Positions 44,162-57,100 of a DNA stretch of 64,000 nt are shown here, piece after piece. This DNA comes from Maniola hyperantus. Taxonomy: Eukaryota > Arthropoda > Insecta > Lepidoptera > Nymphalidae. The notes under the pieces were generated by a model, which worked only from the letters and a program-made list of their open reading frames with translations, was not told the DNA's origin and made no database searches. The DNA lies in assembly GCF_902806685.2 (NCBI RefSeq), contig NC_048553.1, forward strand, positions 3,207,099 through 3,271,098, written 5' to 3'. The position numbers and the translations under genes were made by a program. Each line of letters begins with the position of its first letter. Positions within the stretch are counted from its first letter, which is position 1.

Positions 44162-45023
44162 TACGAGCCCAACATGTCGGCCAGCCCCGACTCGGATCTC
44201 TTTTACGAGTAAATCCGACCCAACCGCCAATCAGAACACCTATAACTTCCAGAAGTTGAGTTATGACTGAGACTATAGTTTTTTTGTTGTAGCTTGGTGC
44301 GGGTGACAGCGGTCTCTGTTACGCAATCCCATACAAATGATAGAGACGAAAACATCAGTGGGCGCTTACCAATCACAAATATGTTTTCAACAAATATCGA
44401 TTAACGATTCTCATGGTCTGGTATTAGGTATCGATTAACACCCGGGAAAAGAATCGTTTGATTCGGTAGTACCTTTAGAAGGGGATTTCGGCTTCAGGGC
44501 TGCAGGGCAGGGTTGTCTCTGTCACTCACACCTATTTGATGTTTTGTCGGCCTCAACGACAGGCAACGCTCTACGAAACTTCTCTTTCTAAAGGTCGATG
44601 TACAATTTTTCCTGTCGGGTACTGTAAATTATCATTTGCAAGCTTCGATTTAAATTTTAGATTGCTTGGCACTTTTTATTTCGATTTAATAAGTCAGATG
44701 GCGACAATTTATTTTTTAAATTCATTATAGGCAAACGCTTGACCATAATTCCACCTGATGAAAAGTGATGATGTGGCCTAAGATGGGACGCGTTTACCTA
44801 GACGATGCCTCTTGTTTTAAAGGTACCCGGGTTATAATTGGTAGGAAACACATATCGTGGCTATTTGTAGACAATATTTAACTGGTCATGCAAGTCAATT
44901 AAAATCAGCTTTTGTGTATTTCAATGTAAAATAACTACATAATATATGAAGAGATGTCGAATTAATTAATGATCCTATCTTATGGATCTGTCACCCGCAC
45001 GAAGCTATAATGAAAGTATAGTA
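44162..45023. other. PP5 3' flank with a MITE
   Basis: Holds presumed PP5 3' UTR with no close AATAAA. 44468-44625 is bounded by ACCTTTAGAAGG / CTTTCTAAAGGTCG inverted ends. 44735-44815 is a decayed SINE tail. A later AATAAA at ~47826 could in principle end the transcript, but nothing else supports that. Confidence 0.4.
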
Positions 45024-45163
45024 CGCGACAGGTCCAGATGGCAATCGGGGTGGGCACAGCCCCCGCGTTAACCGGATGCGGGCGAGCGCAGGTGACGTGC
45101 GGGTGTGCGGGGCGACCCCCCGCCTCGTACCACGATTGCCATCTCGATGTGTCGCGTACTGTA
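45024..45163. mobile_element. GC-rich MITE
   Basis: Inverted ends CGCGACAGGTCCAGATGGCA and TGCCATCTCGATGTGTCGCG flank a centre with GTGCGGGTGTGCGGGGCGAC. Confidence 0.8.
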
Positions 45164-45349
45164 GTATAGAGCGACAGCGAAACATGTACGTTATTAATGC
45201 ATCCCTTTTGTTAAAAAAACGATGTCTTATGGCTGAAATCAATAAATAATCAGTCTCTAAATAATCTATAATCTGTCGAAATATTACTTAGCAACGTTGT
45301 TATTGGTCAAAATCATACCATTTCTTACAGATAACAACGTTGTTGATTA

Positions 45350-45560
45350 ATTTACCGCGACTTCGTCGTCGTGGAATTCGGTTTTTGACAATCCCGTGGG
45401 AACTCTTTATTTTCCGGGATAAAAGGTAGCCTATGTCTCTCTCCAGGTCTTTGACTATACCCACGCAAAAAATCACATTGATCCGTTGCTCCGTTGCGAC
45501 GTGATTGAAGGACAAACCAACAAACAAACACACTTTTGTATTTATAATATGGGTAGTGAT
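45350..45560 (+). repeat. GACA-family interspersed repeat
   Basis: Runs CGCGACTTCGTCGTCGTGGA ... TTATTTTCCGGGATAAAAGG ... GACGTGATTGAAGGACAAAC ... TTTATAATATGGG. Confidence 0.6.
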
Positions 45561-45771
45561 TAGAGATAGATTGATTGTTAATTCCGGCCATTAGACAGCT
45601 CTACTACTGTAGTACTCTATTCCAGATTAAATCATTTCCATAAACGGAAAACTGTTTTCCAAAAAAGTATCGCCTTTGATAGTTACATAATAATTGGTAT
45701 AAGGTTACCTACTGAATAAATAATAATTGATTAATAAAAATATGCAAGCGATTTAAACTTGTCCAGTTTTA

Positions 45772-46467
45772 GGCTGCATGTCCACTGGTGCGGAGCTAGG
45801 TAGCGGAGCGGAGAGAGAAAGTAATGCGGAGCGGAGTTGCGAACTGTATCTGTCCATAGACGCGAAACTAGGTAGCGGAGTGGAGCGAGAAAGTAATGCG
45901 GAGCGGAGTTGCGAACTGTATCTGTCCATAGACGCGGAACTAGGTAGCGTAGTGGAGTGAGAAAGTAATGCGGAACGGAGTTGCGGACTGTGTTTTTCTA
46001 TACGCGGAGCTAGGTTGCTATGAGTCATGCTTCCTCGCTTCGCTTCCCTGCTCTGCCTCACTGCTATGTTTCTCATCTCGCGTTAAAATGTATGATTTTG
46101 TTAACTAGTCCGCAAACCCTTGTCCACTGAAGTAGAACGAGAGTTTTAATGCAATACGGTATTTGACAACTAGTCAAATCAGTAACTTTTATCAAACGTC
46201 AAAAAGCGCGCTTAGTATGCGAAATTCTATGAAATACTGAAATGTGACGTCACAATCATTTGACGTGCTTTTTTTAGTTTAATCCATAATTTAAAATGGA
46301 TATTACACTTAAAACTGACAATGGACGTGGATTTTACGTATTTTGGAAGACCCTCTATTTAATAATCTCTGAGTAATAATTTATTTTTGATGTAGTCAAA
46401 TACCCAATTATATTGATCAATATTTGCACAGCTCCGCTCCTCTTTTCTCCGCACCAGTGGACAGGTA
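45772..46467. mobile_element. ~700 bp inverted-end element with an internal 75 bp tandem repeat
   Basis: Left end ATGTCCACTGGTGCGGAG is matched by inverted CTCCGCACCAGTGGACAGG at the right end. Inside the left end are three ~75 bp units with GCGGAGCGGAGTTGCGAACT and CTGTCCATAGACGCG. The open frames here follow the repeat unit length and are not genes. Confidence 0.75.
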
Positions 46468-46629
46468 GTCTTATTTATTGGATTATAGTTTTCATATTTT
46501 CCATGTTTACATACCAGTGTGTTTGAAACTTATCTATAGGAATGTGTCTGCAGTTTGGGTCATAAAACGAGTGAGCCCAACGGGGCATATTGCGCGCTCA
46601 CTCGCACTTATAGGACTTATCACAACGCG

Positions 46630-46770
46630 TAAGGGCGTTTGTGCACTCATTCGTATTCGGTTCGTAAAAATACGATTCGAAGTGACCGTCATACAGAATG
46701 TACAGAATGAGCTTGTGCGCTCATTTGATTCGTGTTTATACGAATCCGTCAAAATGAGTGCAAAAGGGCC
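46630..46770. mobile_element. 141 bp inverted-repeat element
   Basis: AAGGGCGTTTGTGCACTCAT and ATGAGTGCAAAAGGGCC form inverted ends, with TTCGTATTCGG / CGAATCCGTC-like inner pairs. Related to 23796-23861. Confidence 0.65.
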
Positions 46771-46994
46771 ATTTAAATTTTATCTGACAAATGTCTCACC
46801 AATGGGGATCCACAGGCAAAACTGATCTCAGAGGGCGCCACAAGACATCCAGCCAATGTGAAATCAGTTGTTTTGTTTGTTTGTCAGCTTTGCTAAGAAT
46901 CGTTAAAATCGATACAGTATCCGATTGTTTCGTGAATTATTTAAAGATTATTCCTGGAAGCTAGTACAATTAAAACTATGGCGTTTGACAGCTC

Positions 46995-47345
46995 GGTATA
47001 GCCGGATCCACAGATGATATGCGACCTTGTCATGAAAGAAGTCCCGCGGTGGTTTTTAGAACTAAATTTGACTGGTCGGCCATGTTGTCGTTATTCGATG
47101 TTATCAAGTTTGATTGTTGTGGTAGATTTTTGTGAGTTTTTAACTAGCTTAGTGCATTTTAAAGATTGTTTACAATGCCAACAAAAGTTTTTTACTCATG
47201 GCAACATTATGTCACGCGAGTACAGCGCTGCGTCTGGGGGACTTCTTTCATGAAAAGGACCTTACCTCTATTCGCATGCGGTTCGCTTATGCGCCACCTC
47301 TCGGGATAAATAGGCAGTGTGGATCTTTATTAGCGGAGTACGCTC
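46995..47345. mobile_element. Probable MITE
   Basis: TCATGAAAGAAGTCCC (from about 47030) and GGGACTTCTTTCATGA (about 47237) are an exact inverted pair. GGATCCACA and TGTGGATC lie outside as a second pair. Confidence 0.5.
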
Positions 47346-48067
47346 ATAGGTCACATGACGGTCACTGTTGCCTTCAAGTTGCTTCAAAAACACGTCGGCA
47401 ATCGCATATCTAGCGAACTATGTAGATAATATTATTGTATATCTATGGTTGCTGGCGAAACACTAGAAAACAATACTCTGTGGTTTTACAAATATTACAG
47501 TGCGACAAGGTTATCTTGGTACGTGGCGAAAATCGGAACAAACGTTGCCGTCAAGTGTCCTCTTTGTTCTTGTTTGAATATTCTAAGCCTGTGTTCTCCA
47601 ACAGCGCCCCCTTGTCAATGTCATTCAAGTGCCAAGAGAGCCTTGTCGCACTGTATGCTGGAAAGATCTAAAATAATGACTGAATGTTAAGTGACGGTTA
47701 AAATAGAATAACTTTCTACAGTATATAAATCCTTCTTTTAATCTGTAATTTCATGCATTTTTATTCTGTATTTAGGTTCTAGTGTTGCCATTACTTTACT
47801 TAGTCTTATATATTTTTTATGTTGCAATAAACTGTTGAAATTTTATTAATTCTTTTTTTCGTAAGTATATTTGAGAATTCACTTATTTTATGTACTGGAG
47901 TTCATATCATTTATTTAATGCATTTTTACTGTGGCGATATTTTATGGTATTTGACGCTGAACAATTTATATCACACTGTTTTTTCTGCTCCTGAGATAAG
48001 TAATATTATGCGATCATCACCTTCACAGACATTTAAAACAGTATTTGGCTATGTGCTCTTATTGAAA
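47346..48067. other. AT-rich intergenic DNA
   Basis: No coding signal I trust. Short open frames at 47435-47690 lack splice or family support. An AATAAA followed by a T-rich stretch is at about 47826. Confidence 0.4.
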
Positions 48068-48290
48068 CAACTAGTTTATGCTCGCGACTTCGTCCGCGTG
48101 GACTACACTTTCAAACCCCTATTTCACCCTCTTAGGGGTTGAATTTTCAAAAATCCTTCCTTAGTGGATACCTACGTCATAATAGCTATCTGCATGCCAA
48201 ATTTCAGCCCGATCCGTCCAGTAGTTTGAGCTGTGCGTTGATAGATCAGTCAGTCAGTCACCTTTTCCTTTTATATATTAAATAGAGCCT
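48068..48290 (+). repeat. Interspersed repeat, TTCAAAAATCC family
   Basis: CTCGCGACTTCGTCCGCGTG ... CCCTCTTAGGGGTTGAATTT ... AGCTGTGCGTTGATAGATCA and (GTCA)n, then CCTTTTATATATTA. One of the cleaner copies. Confidence 0.65.
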
Positions 48291-48351
48291 TATTATTACT
48301 AAGGTATTTTAATTTTAGATATTAAAATACCTTAGTAATAATAAGGCTCTA
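48283..48351. ncRNA. Perfect 31 bp stem, 7 base loop hairpin
   Basis: 48283-48313 (TAGAGCCTTATTATTACTAA...) and 48321-48351 are exact reverse complements around TTTAGAT. Size would suit a pre-miRNA-like RNA, but it directly follows a repeat end and may instead be a small fold-back element. No expression evidence can be seen from sequence. Confidence 0.35.
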
Positions 48352-51149
48352 GATAAATTCAAGAACCCCGTATTTTTTATTTATGCCAGACGATTAGCAT
48401 AATATATTTTTTATTTGGGCACATTTCTTATTACTTAGTTACCATTTCTTTCCAATATAGTTGATACCATACCATATTCTTACCAATATGGTTTATACCA
48501 TATTTTATGACATAACTTTATCCTTTCACAGAAGTTTTTATTCTCAGATAAGACCAAAGCATTATAAACTTTCAAGGGTCTATTTCAAACTTGCTTGTGA
48601 AGTCAAATAATGTAGTATGTCCAGAATCACACTATAAATACCCGCGTAATAAGTCTTTTCACCCTTAGCCTTCTTAACAAAACTGCCTTGGTAGCATAAG
48701 CAAGATACGCAGAAGCTGTATAGAATGAACAAAATACAAAGTGACAATCAGTTATGAAATATGCTCGCACGTCAGGGTTGCTTAAATACGGATAATAATT
48801 ACTTGCCATTTATGTAATTACATTAAAGCCCGAAGAACTTTACGTCTTTGAATACATAAAAAAATGTGCTCAAAATGTTCTGTTGTTGTAATTAAAGAAC
48901 AATACGCTTGTATTCCGTACTCATTCTAACATAAGTATAAATAGTGAAACGCAATAAGTAATACGAATTTAGAACAATATTCGTGAAATTAGCTGTATAG
49001 TTACAATAATACTGTAAGCCCTCATTCGCATGGATCCTTTTCTAATATTATGTGTTGAAAAAGCGTTAGTGAAGGGTTACAACTACAATAGACGTATTTT
49101 ACACATCTATTTATCTTGTTATCAGTCCCTTTCTAAATTTAACGCAATGTTTCATTTTTCTCGAGGAAAGAGTTGTATCTATTTTGGATTGTTTCATTCA
49201 AGTATTTTTAACGCGCGGTAGAAAAGCATCCGTGTGAACAAGGCTTATACTTACGCAATAGTCAGGTATTAAATAAGTCAAGATGGTGAATGCTTAATGG
49301 TGCACGATAGATTTTAGTGTTTTTACTTACGTCAATGATTGTTTCAAAAATATACTTTGACAAAAGAAATAAAATACAATTTGCGTCACGTATGTTGAAA
49401 CTGCACAACAGCTGGGTCAATTTTATTTTTTGTGTTACATAGTTGCCACCTCCTAGTAGGTTCTTAGACAGGTTTTACGTTGATAGGCCACCAAAAGGTC
49501 AGAAGGTGCTGCAGTTTTATTTTTTTCCTGACAACTTACGTGAACGTACTGTATATTATATACAGGTGTATCAAGTTAAAGAAAACAATGTCATTTTTGG
49601 CAGATAGCTTTCTTTGCTCTATCTACCGCCTTAATATAATACGCATGATTTTCTTTATCTTGATTCACCTATAAATACTTTGTGTAAGAAATATAACAGT
49701 CAGCGCTGATATAAAATAAAGATTGCGTTGATTTTATTTCTGAATACTTCTGAATTACAGGCAATCATTGACTGATAACGTATTTAAGGCGGAATTTCTC
49801 TATTGTGGCAAATCCAACTGGCGCTTCATATATTAGTTACCTATATAATACGTTCCATTTTCATTTGCATCGTCAGATATCAACTGAAATTGCAGTCGAG
49901 TGCTAACTTGTCATAGAAAACTAAAAAAAAAATGAATAATGCCATATAACAATATGCCTGCTTTATCAATTACATAACCAGACATTTAAAAGATATATTA
50001 TGAAGAAACGAGGGCACAAGACCATAGTAAAATTCCGTTTTAAATTGAGGCTTACTTTCGTTCAATACTCAAACCCCTGTACCTTTATTTTGGTGTTGCA
50101 AAATTAGTCTATGTGAAAGTTTCAGATAAATTCAAGTACCAAACCACTACAGTGCAAACGTGTAGATGCACCAAAATAAAGCTGTCAAATATAATGCTCA
50201 AGAGCATTAATTATTTATTTACATTTATTAATAAATTAGCTCATTCATTCTAATCACGACAATTAGTATCTGTATTCACCATAATATAACTGTATATCGG
50301 GAATTCAATAGTGGAAAACAACATAGATTGGAAATTGGAAACATGAAATAATAAGAGAATATAAAATACGTCGAGTATTGAGTTGCCGAGCATATCAGAT
50401 GTAGATAGGGTTTGGTGTTGACTTAAAAATAATAAAATTGTTAAATTTGTAAAAATTATTTCATTTATTGCCTTACCTTGGTTATCGTATTATTTTACCT
50501 ATATTGTTTCCTTCTATATTAAGACTTACTAATAAAAATACAAATACTTCTTATTCATGGCTTAAACACATTAATTAATATTATGACAAATGTCACAAAC
50601 GTGCTGTTTTTCTTACATTTTTATTAGTAAGGAACTGGGTGTTTTTGTATTAGTTAGGTGGATATTAAAATTATACCAAATCATTTTATTTTTCTTCGAT
50701 TTTATTACTGTAGAAGGTACAAATCTTCTGAAGACTTTAAAAAACGCTTAAAATATTTTAAAGCCCTTAATTTGTTACTATTTCTAATTCGCTTGTACAA
50801 AAACTCTTAGACCTATCCTTCTAAACAACAATTTCTACAAATACGGTAGATGTCATTTTTACTTCTGTCAATTTAGTATATTGCCGAATAAGCTTCAACA
50901 CTTTTAATATATATGATATTTTATCTATCATTTTTACATTAACTGTCCTTGATTTGATCTAGTACCCAAATTAAATGCTATTATAGCAGGCGTGATTTTG
51001 CGCCTCCTGCTAACTTCACTCACAACTTCGTTGCTATCAACATTAATTAATGAATTTGTGAGTAAAGTTAAGAATTTGGGTGTCAAGACATGCCTATTAA
51101 TTAGCATTTGAATAGCGTAATATTTTTATTTAAATTATATTTTCTTAGA
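48352..51149. other. AT-rich intergenic DNA
   Basis: No gene supported on either strand. 49563-49673 has weak inverted ends (AGGTGTATCAAG / CTTGATTCACCT), probably a MITE. Confidence 0.45.
51125..51130 (-). terminator. Polyadenylation signal of the 51150-57645 gene
   Basis: AATAAA on the minus strand, 20 bases after the stop codon at 51152-51150. This supports the proposed last exon. Confidence 0.65.
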
Positions 51150-54100
51150 TTAGGAGGAAGGTACAAGTTGCGTGATCATTTTGACCACAGTTTTTCTATC
51201 CAGCTTGCATTTTGGGTAGATTTGCTGACAGTCTGCGTCCAGAGAGCGCCCAGTCGACATCGCTTCGTATATGGATGTACCATCCAGCATACGCCGGACT
51301 AAGGAATTACTGCAAAAAAAATAAGTAAGAGAGACGCATTATTATATTGTCCGTTCATCGTTACTTGACACGTGCATAATTATATTGGCACCATTGCTTT
51401 GTTTGCTTTATTGCTAAGAACTTAGGGTGTATTATTGTATGATTTGCAATCGTGCCAACATATTACTCACGCATCAAGTGAACGGACAATAGGTGAGACG
51501 ATACCTACCAGCATTTCATTTATTTCAAAGGTATTTCGTTCATTCATCATTCATTCACCAGTCGATCATAATATTTACTTATTTATTATAGTCTTTTATT
51601 TCAAGATTATTTCATTATGCCTTTAATTTTATTCGAAGCTTTTTAGGGTTCCGTACCTCAAAAGGAAAAACGGAAGCCCTATAGGATCACTTTGTTGTCT
51701 GTCTGTCAATAAATCTACAGGTACCTACTTCCCGTTGACCTAGAATCATGAAATTTGGCAGGTAGGTAGGTCTTACAGCAGACATTAGGGGGAAAATCTG
51801 AAAACCGTGATTTTGTGGTCACATCACAAAAAAATAATTAAAAAGTGTTTTGAACAAATAATAATTAGTATTTTCAACTTATAAAGTACCTAAGATTCCT
51901 ATAGCAAGTGGGGTATCATATGAAAGAGCTTTGCCTGAACATTCTAAAACAGATTTTTATTTATTTTTATGCATAATAGTTTTTGATTTATCGTGCAAAA
52001 TTACGACAAAATACGGCTATAGTACGGAGCCCTCGGTGCCCGAGCTTGATTCGCACTTGGCCGGTTTTTGTATAACATCCACCTTCGTTCATCATTCATT
52101 CATACATAACCTTCTCTATGCTAGTATGGTAGGGCAAGCTTTTTGCCCAAGTATATGAAATCCACATTCGCTTCGCTAAAAAACAGTTAAAATCTCGAAC
52201 CTGGATAGGTTAGTAAGCAACGCATCGAAGTCTGTCGCGTTGCCAGTCAGCATGTTCTCATTGGCTAGTTGCACGTAAGAGCATGCGAGTCGTTGCATGC
52301 ATGACGACGAATCGACGTTGTACCGAGTCAGTACCTCGTCGAATCGATTTACCATGTCCGATACTGAGCTAAAATCTGTTTCAACGCCTGTGGACAAAAA
52401 TATTACGAAGATTAAGACGGTGCCTCACGCAGCTTATAACGTCTAGCCAAGGTCTACTATGAATACCAGCTTTCAAGCAAGAGTTTTTTTTTTCACATTT
52501 CATCATACGTCGAAGGCTATAAATGTTCGGACCGGAGTCGACTATTCTTTCGAAACTAACGCGTGGCAGTTTAGGTTTAGCTAGGCGAACTTCTAGGATA
52601 TGGAACGCACTTCTGGCATCAGTTTTTCCCTCCTATTTATTATAGGTACCTTAAAGTCAAGACTTAATGGGCATCTTCTAGACAAGCGCGCTCCATCTTA
52701 GGCTGCATCATCACTTGCCAGCAAGTCTGATTGCAGCCAAGCGCTAGGCTATAAATTTTAAATAAAGTTCGACACTCCTACAAAATTATTGTTTGTTGTT
52801 TTTTGTTGTTTCTTGATACATAGGTAGGTAATCTACTAGTTAAATATTACAAAGAAGTAACTAGGTATAAGTCCGTACAAAATGACTCTTCACGCGCCAT
52901 TTTAACTACTCAACTGTCATGTCAAAAGTACGGGTCACCTTTAAAATAAGGACTACACTAGCGGCACGCTATGATGGCCGGTTTGACACATTACAATAGT
53001 GATGTGGAATGTCAATTTATTCTCGAACAAAAAACAATTAAGTTTTGTTTTTGTACCTGATTAAATAGGTTTAATAAAACAAAAATGTATATGTTTATTT
53101 AATTTATTTGAACGAACTGAATATTTGAACGAAAATGAATATACATACTTTATATGCACACAAGAAACATATGAATACAAAAGATACCGAAAAAGGTGCC
53201 ACAAAAGGCCATAATTAATCAGATTCGTCCATACTACTATTTTCACTGTCGTCACTGCTATCATCACATACATTAATAATTATATGTTCGTTTTCTATAA
53301 TATTATCTATTTTCACATCTCTTTCATAATCTTCCCTTATTAATTTAACAGTTCTATTCACAACCTTTTCCCAGTCTCCTTTAGTCACATGTTCACAAGC
53401 TTCTTCTAATAATTTTAGCATTTTTTTTGTGGTAAATGGGGGTTCTGTATTGTGTCTTGCAGCATATCCCTTAATTTGAGCCCACACCAACTCAATCGCA
53501 TTATACTCACAATGGTAAGGCGGTAACCGTATAACTCTGTGCCCATGTTCTAATGCTATTTCGTCAATGACGTATCGGATCTTGGTTGGTTTGTTTTCTT
53601 TTAAAAGACGTACTAATTCCGCTTTTAACATATTCATGTTTGCATCTACGCCATTTTTACGAAGCCATGCGACGATATCAGCTTTCTTTTGGGATTGGGC
53701 AGGTGGCTTGTCAATTTGCATCGAGTGGTATGGGGCGTTGTCCATAATTATAATAGATGGTTCAGGGAGGCTACACAACATTGAGGTAAACCATTCAGTA
53801 AACTTTTCTCCATTCATGTCTTCATGATAGTCTCCAGTGGTTTTTGACGCAAAAGCCATGAGAGAACCTTCGACAAACCCGTTGATGGTTCCGGCGTGAC
53901 AAATTATAAGTCGCGATCCTTTTCCTACAGGAACTTTGGAAGTAGATGCTGCTGTGTCATCGTTCCAAGAACGGCCTACAGTATGGTTAGCATTAAGCCA
54001 TGTTTCATCCAAGAACACAACATTTTGCCAATTTTTGATTTCTTTCACTTGCCGTAAAAAAGTATACCTTGCCATCGCTATATCAAATCTTTCCATCAAT

Positions 54101-57100
54101 ATTTTGCGTTTGTTACATTTTTTGTATCGAAATCCAATGGTCTTCAAAATCTTCGTTAAAGAACTTTCCCCACCGAAGAATAATCCAGCTTCCTTCAGTG
54201 AATGCACCAACTTTTTTCTTGTTGGATACTCCTTCTGTAAATAGTAGCCGTAAACATGTCTTCGGATAGCATCGGCATCAAAGCTATCGATGCCTACGAC
54301 TGGTTTTGCTCGTTTTCTCTTTTTTGGTGTGTGAAGTTTATTTTCTTCTGTGCCAGTCTCGCCATATTTTTTTTTAGTTATCCGTCTAACAGTTCGTTGT
54401 CCAATATTAAGCGCATCAGCTACGCGTTCAACCACTGACGTTATAGGTAAAATTGGCCCTCCATTTTGAGCTTCACGATCGAAATAGTTACGAAGGCGTA
54501 TTAGGAACTCACGTGTCTGACTATTTAGAACAGTTCTCTGCGTACGTTCGGTCATATCGACGAAATCCACAACAAAGGGCTTGAACAGAGTCCAAATTAA
54601 CGAGCAAGGGTCAACAGTAATGCAGTATCAATATTTGAAATCCAAAGCCAGGTCAAAACTATATCACAATCGCATTGCACTGACAGTTTATACTTTTCGA
54701 AGCAACGTCAATTCGAAACTGCTTTGTTTTGCATTGAGCATTGACGCGAGTTTGCCGGAGGTAGTAGTTGTGCTAGCCAGCGATCCTATGTGACGATCGT
54801 ATTAGATTCCATTTTTAAAAATTTATTGATATTTTTTTGCGATTTCAGAGGTTTGTCCACATAGTGAAAATTGTTCATATTCACAAGTACATTCACCCCT
54901 TAAATGGTGCAAACTGATTTTTCTACACTTGTATACATTTAAGAAATCAATTTAATAAATAAATTTTGAGTCCTAAACCTAAAACTACATTCGATAAAAT
55001 TTATGAATCTCTGCACATCACTATCGTCAATAAAGTAATACAATTATTTCCTTCAAAGTCGTTATCAATTAATACGGAACTTCATGAGCGGACAAACGTC
55101 AAACCGGCCATCATAGCGTGCCGCTAGTTTAAGGCACCTTTTACGTGAAACTTGACACAAAAAGTTAAAATGGCGCGTGCGGAGTTAAATTTTACGCGTT
55201 ATAGGTACATACTGCGACCATATCCCCCGTAGCCGTAAGAGAGGGCGTGAATGATCTTAGGCAGGATGATGACAGCGCCGAAGCCCAGAATAGAACCCAA
55301 CAACACTCCGCCGAGATCTATTTTCACTGGACCATAGAGACCGGGAGCAGTGCTGCCGTATGGACCCTGTAGAAAAATAAAATCCAAAAAGATCCGGTCA
55401 AGTGCGAGTCGGATTCGCACAAGAAGGGTCCTACATGGCACATACCTACCTATGTACTTTTTAATTATTTCTTTTATATGCATGGCGGCCATTTTGAAAT
55501 TTGCAATTTGCTATTTTTAGGGTTCCGTACCACAAAAGGAAAAACGGAACCCTTATAAGATCACTTTGTTGTCTGTCTGTCTGTCTGTCAAAAAATCTAC
55601 AGGGTACTTCCCGTTGACCTAGAATCATGAAATTTGGCAGGTAGGTAGATCTTATAGCTGGCTTTAGGGGAAAAATCTGAAAACTGTGAATTTGTGGTTA
55701 CATCACACACAAAAAATTAAATTAAGGTCATAAACTAATAATTAGTAATTTCAATTTTCTAAGTAAGATAACTATATCAAGTGGGGTATCATATAAAAGG
55801 TCTTCAACTGTACATTCTAAAACAGATTTTTATTTATTCTTATATATCATAGTTTTGAATTATCCTGTAAAATATCGAAAAAATACGACTGTAGTACGGA
55901 ACCGTCATTGCGCGAGCCTGACTCGCACTTGGCCGGTTTTTATTATCTGTCGTTATAGCGGCAATGGAAATAATACACAATGTGGAGATACGGTTCATAA
56001 GATAGAGCATGTATTCTGTGGATACAGACAGACGGACGGATAGACAGCAGAGGGTTTAATGGCACCCTTCGGTTTCGGAACCCTAAAAATCATGACCTGT
56101 GCTTATTTTGACCTCCCTCCGCTGCGGGTTAAGTGTCGGGTTCGATTCCCGGTACGGCCTCGCGCATGAAGGACGGAAAATGCACCCTAATCTAAATATA
56201 TAAAAATTAAAATGAAAAGGTGACTGACTGACTGACTGATCAACGCACAGCTCAAACTACTGGACGGATCGGGCTGAAAATTGGCATGCAGATAGCTATT
56301 AAGACGTAGCCATCCGCAAAGAAAGGATTTTTGAAAATTCAATCCCTAAGGGACCCTATCCCAATGCATCAGCCTGTTTGTGTCTACTGCTGGACATAGG
56401 CCTTTCCAAGAGCGCGCCACCAAACATGGTTCTCCGCCTTTCTCATCCATCCGCTCCCCATCACCTTCTTCAGGTCATCGGTTCAGGGGGTGAAATAGGG
56501 GTTTGAAATTTGTGCAGTCCACGCGGACGAAGTCGAGAGCATAAGGTTGTAGTAATTAAGGATGTCTAACCGTGTTCCCATAGTCCGTAATGCCAAATCT
56601 CTGGGTCCTGTCAGGCTGGCTGTCTCTCTCGTCTCTGCTCTTCTCAGCTCTGGCTGAAGGCTGTGCGAGCTGGTCTTCCGTGTGCTGGTACGAGCTTGGC
56701 AGGAACCTTGTATGAAGTACAATTAAATGAGGTCGATTAATCACTATTCTATACTATTATATAAAGAGGTAATGTCGTTAAGTTTGTTTGTAAGGGGTAA
56801 TCTTTGGAACTACTGAACCGATTTTAAAAATTCTTTCACCAGTAGAAAGCTACATTATTCCTGAGTGACATAGGCTATATTATATACATGCGGGCGAAGC
56901 CGCGGGGATCAGCTAGTATATTATAAATGCGAAAGTGGGTTTGTTTGTTGGTTTGTCCTTCAATCACGTCACAACGGAGCAAAGGATCGACATGATTTTT
57001 TGCATGGGTACCTATCCGTCTTAACGATCTGGAGAGTCACATAGGCTACTTTTTATCCCGAAAAATCAAAGAGTTCCCACGGGATTTTAAAACCTAAATC

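Larger units (their letters stand above)
52885..55203. mobile_element. MITE interrupted by the DD82E transposon
   Basis: 52885-52955 and 55130-55203 are the two ends of a small element of the family at 6967-7120 (inner motif CACCTTTAAAATAAGGAC, outer ends CACGCGCCATTTTAAC / GTTAAAATGGCGCGTG). The transposon sits at a TA inside it. Confidence 0.75.

Noticed and set aside
45753..46076. Repetitive minus-strand frame (107 codons) and its plus-strand mirror
   Set aside because: Repeating residues follow the ~75 bp tandem units of the MITE at 45772-46467; the unit length is a multiple of three by chance.
47435..47690. Cysteine-rich small protein
   Set aside because: Two overlapping frames of similar length, no splice sites, no signal peptide and no recognised pattern.
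47820..47832. AATAAA as the PP5 poly(A) signal
   Set aside because: It is 3.7 kb after the stop with several mobile elements in between; nothing links it to PP5.
52176..52397. Minus-strand frame ending at 52176 as the true C-terminus
   Set aside because: A donor after CTATCCAG (52201) leads in phase to the exon 51309-51150, which adds the matching cysteines, a stop and AATAAA.
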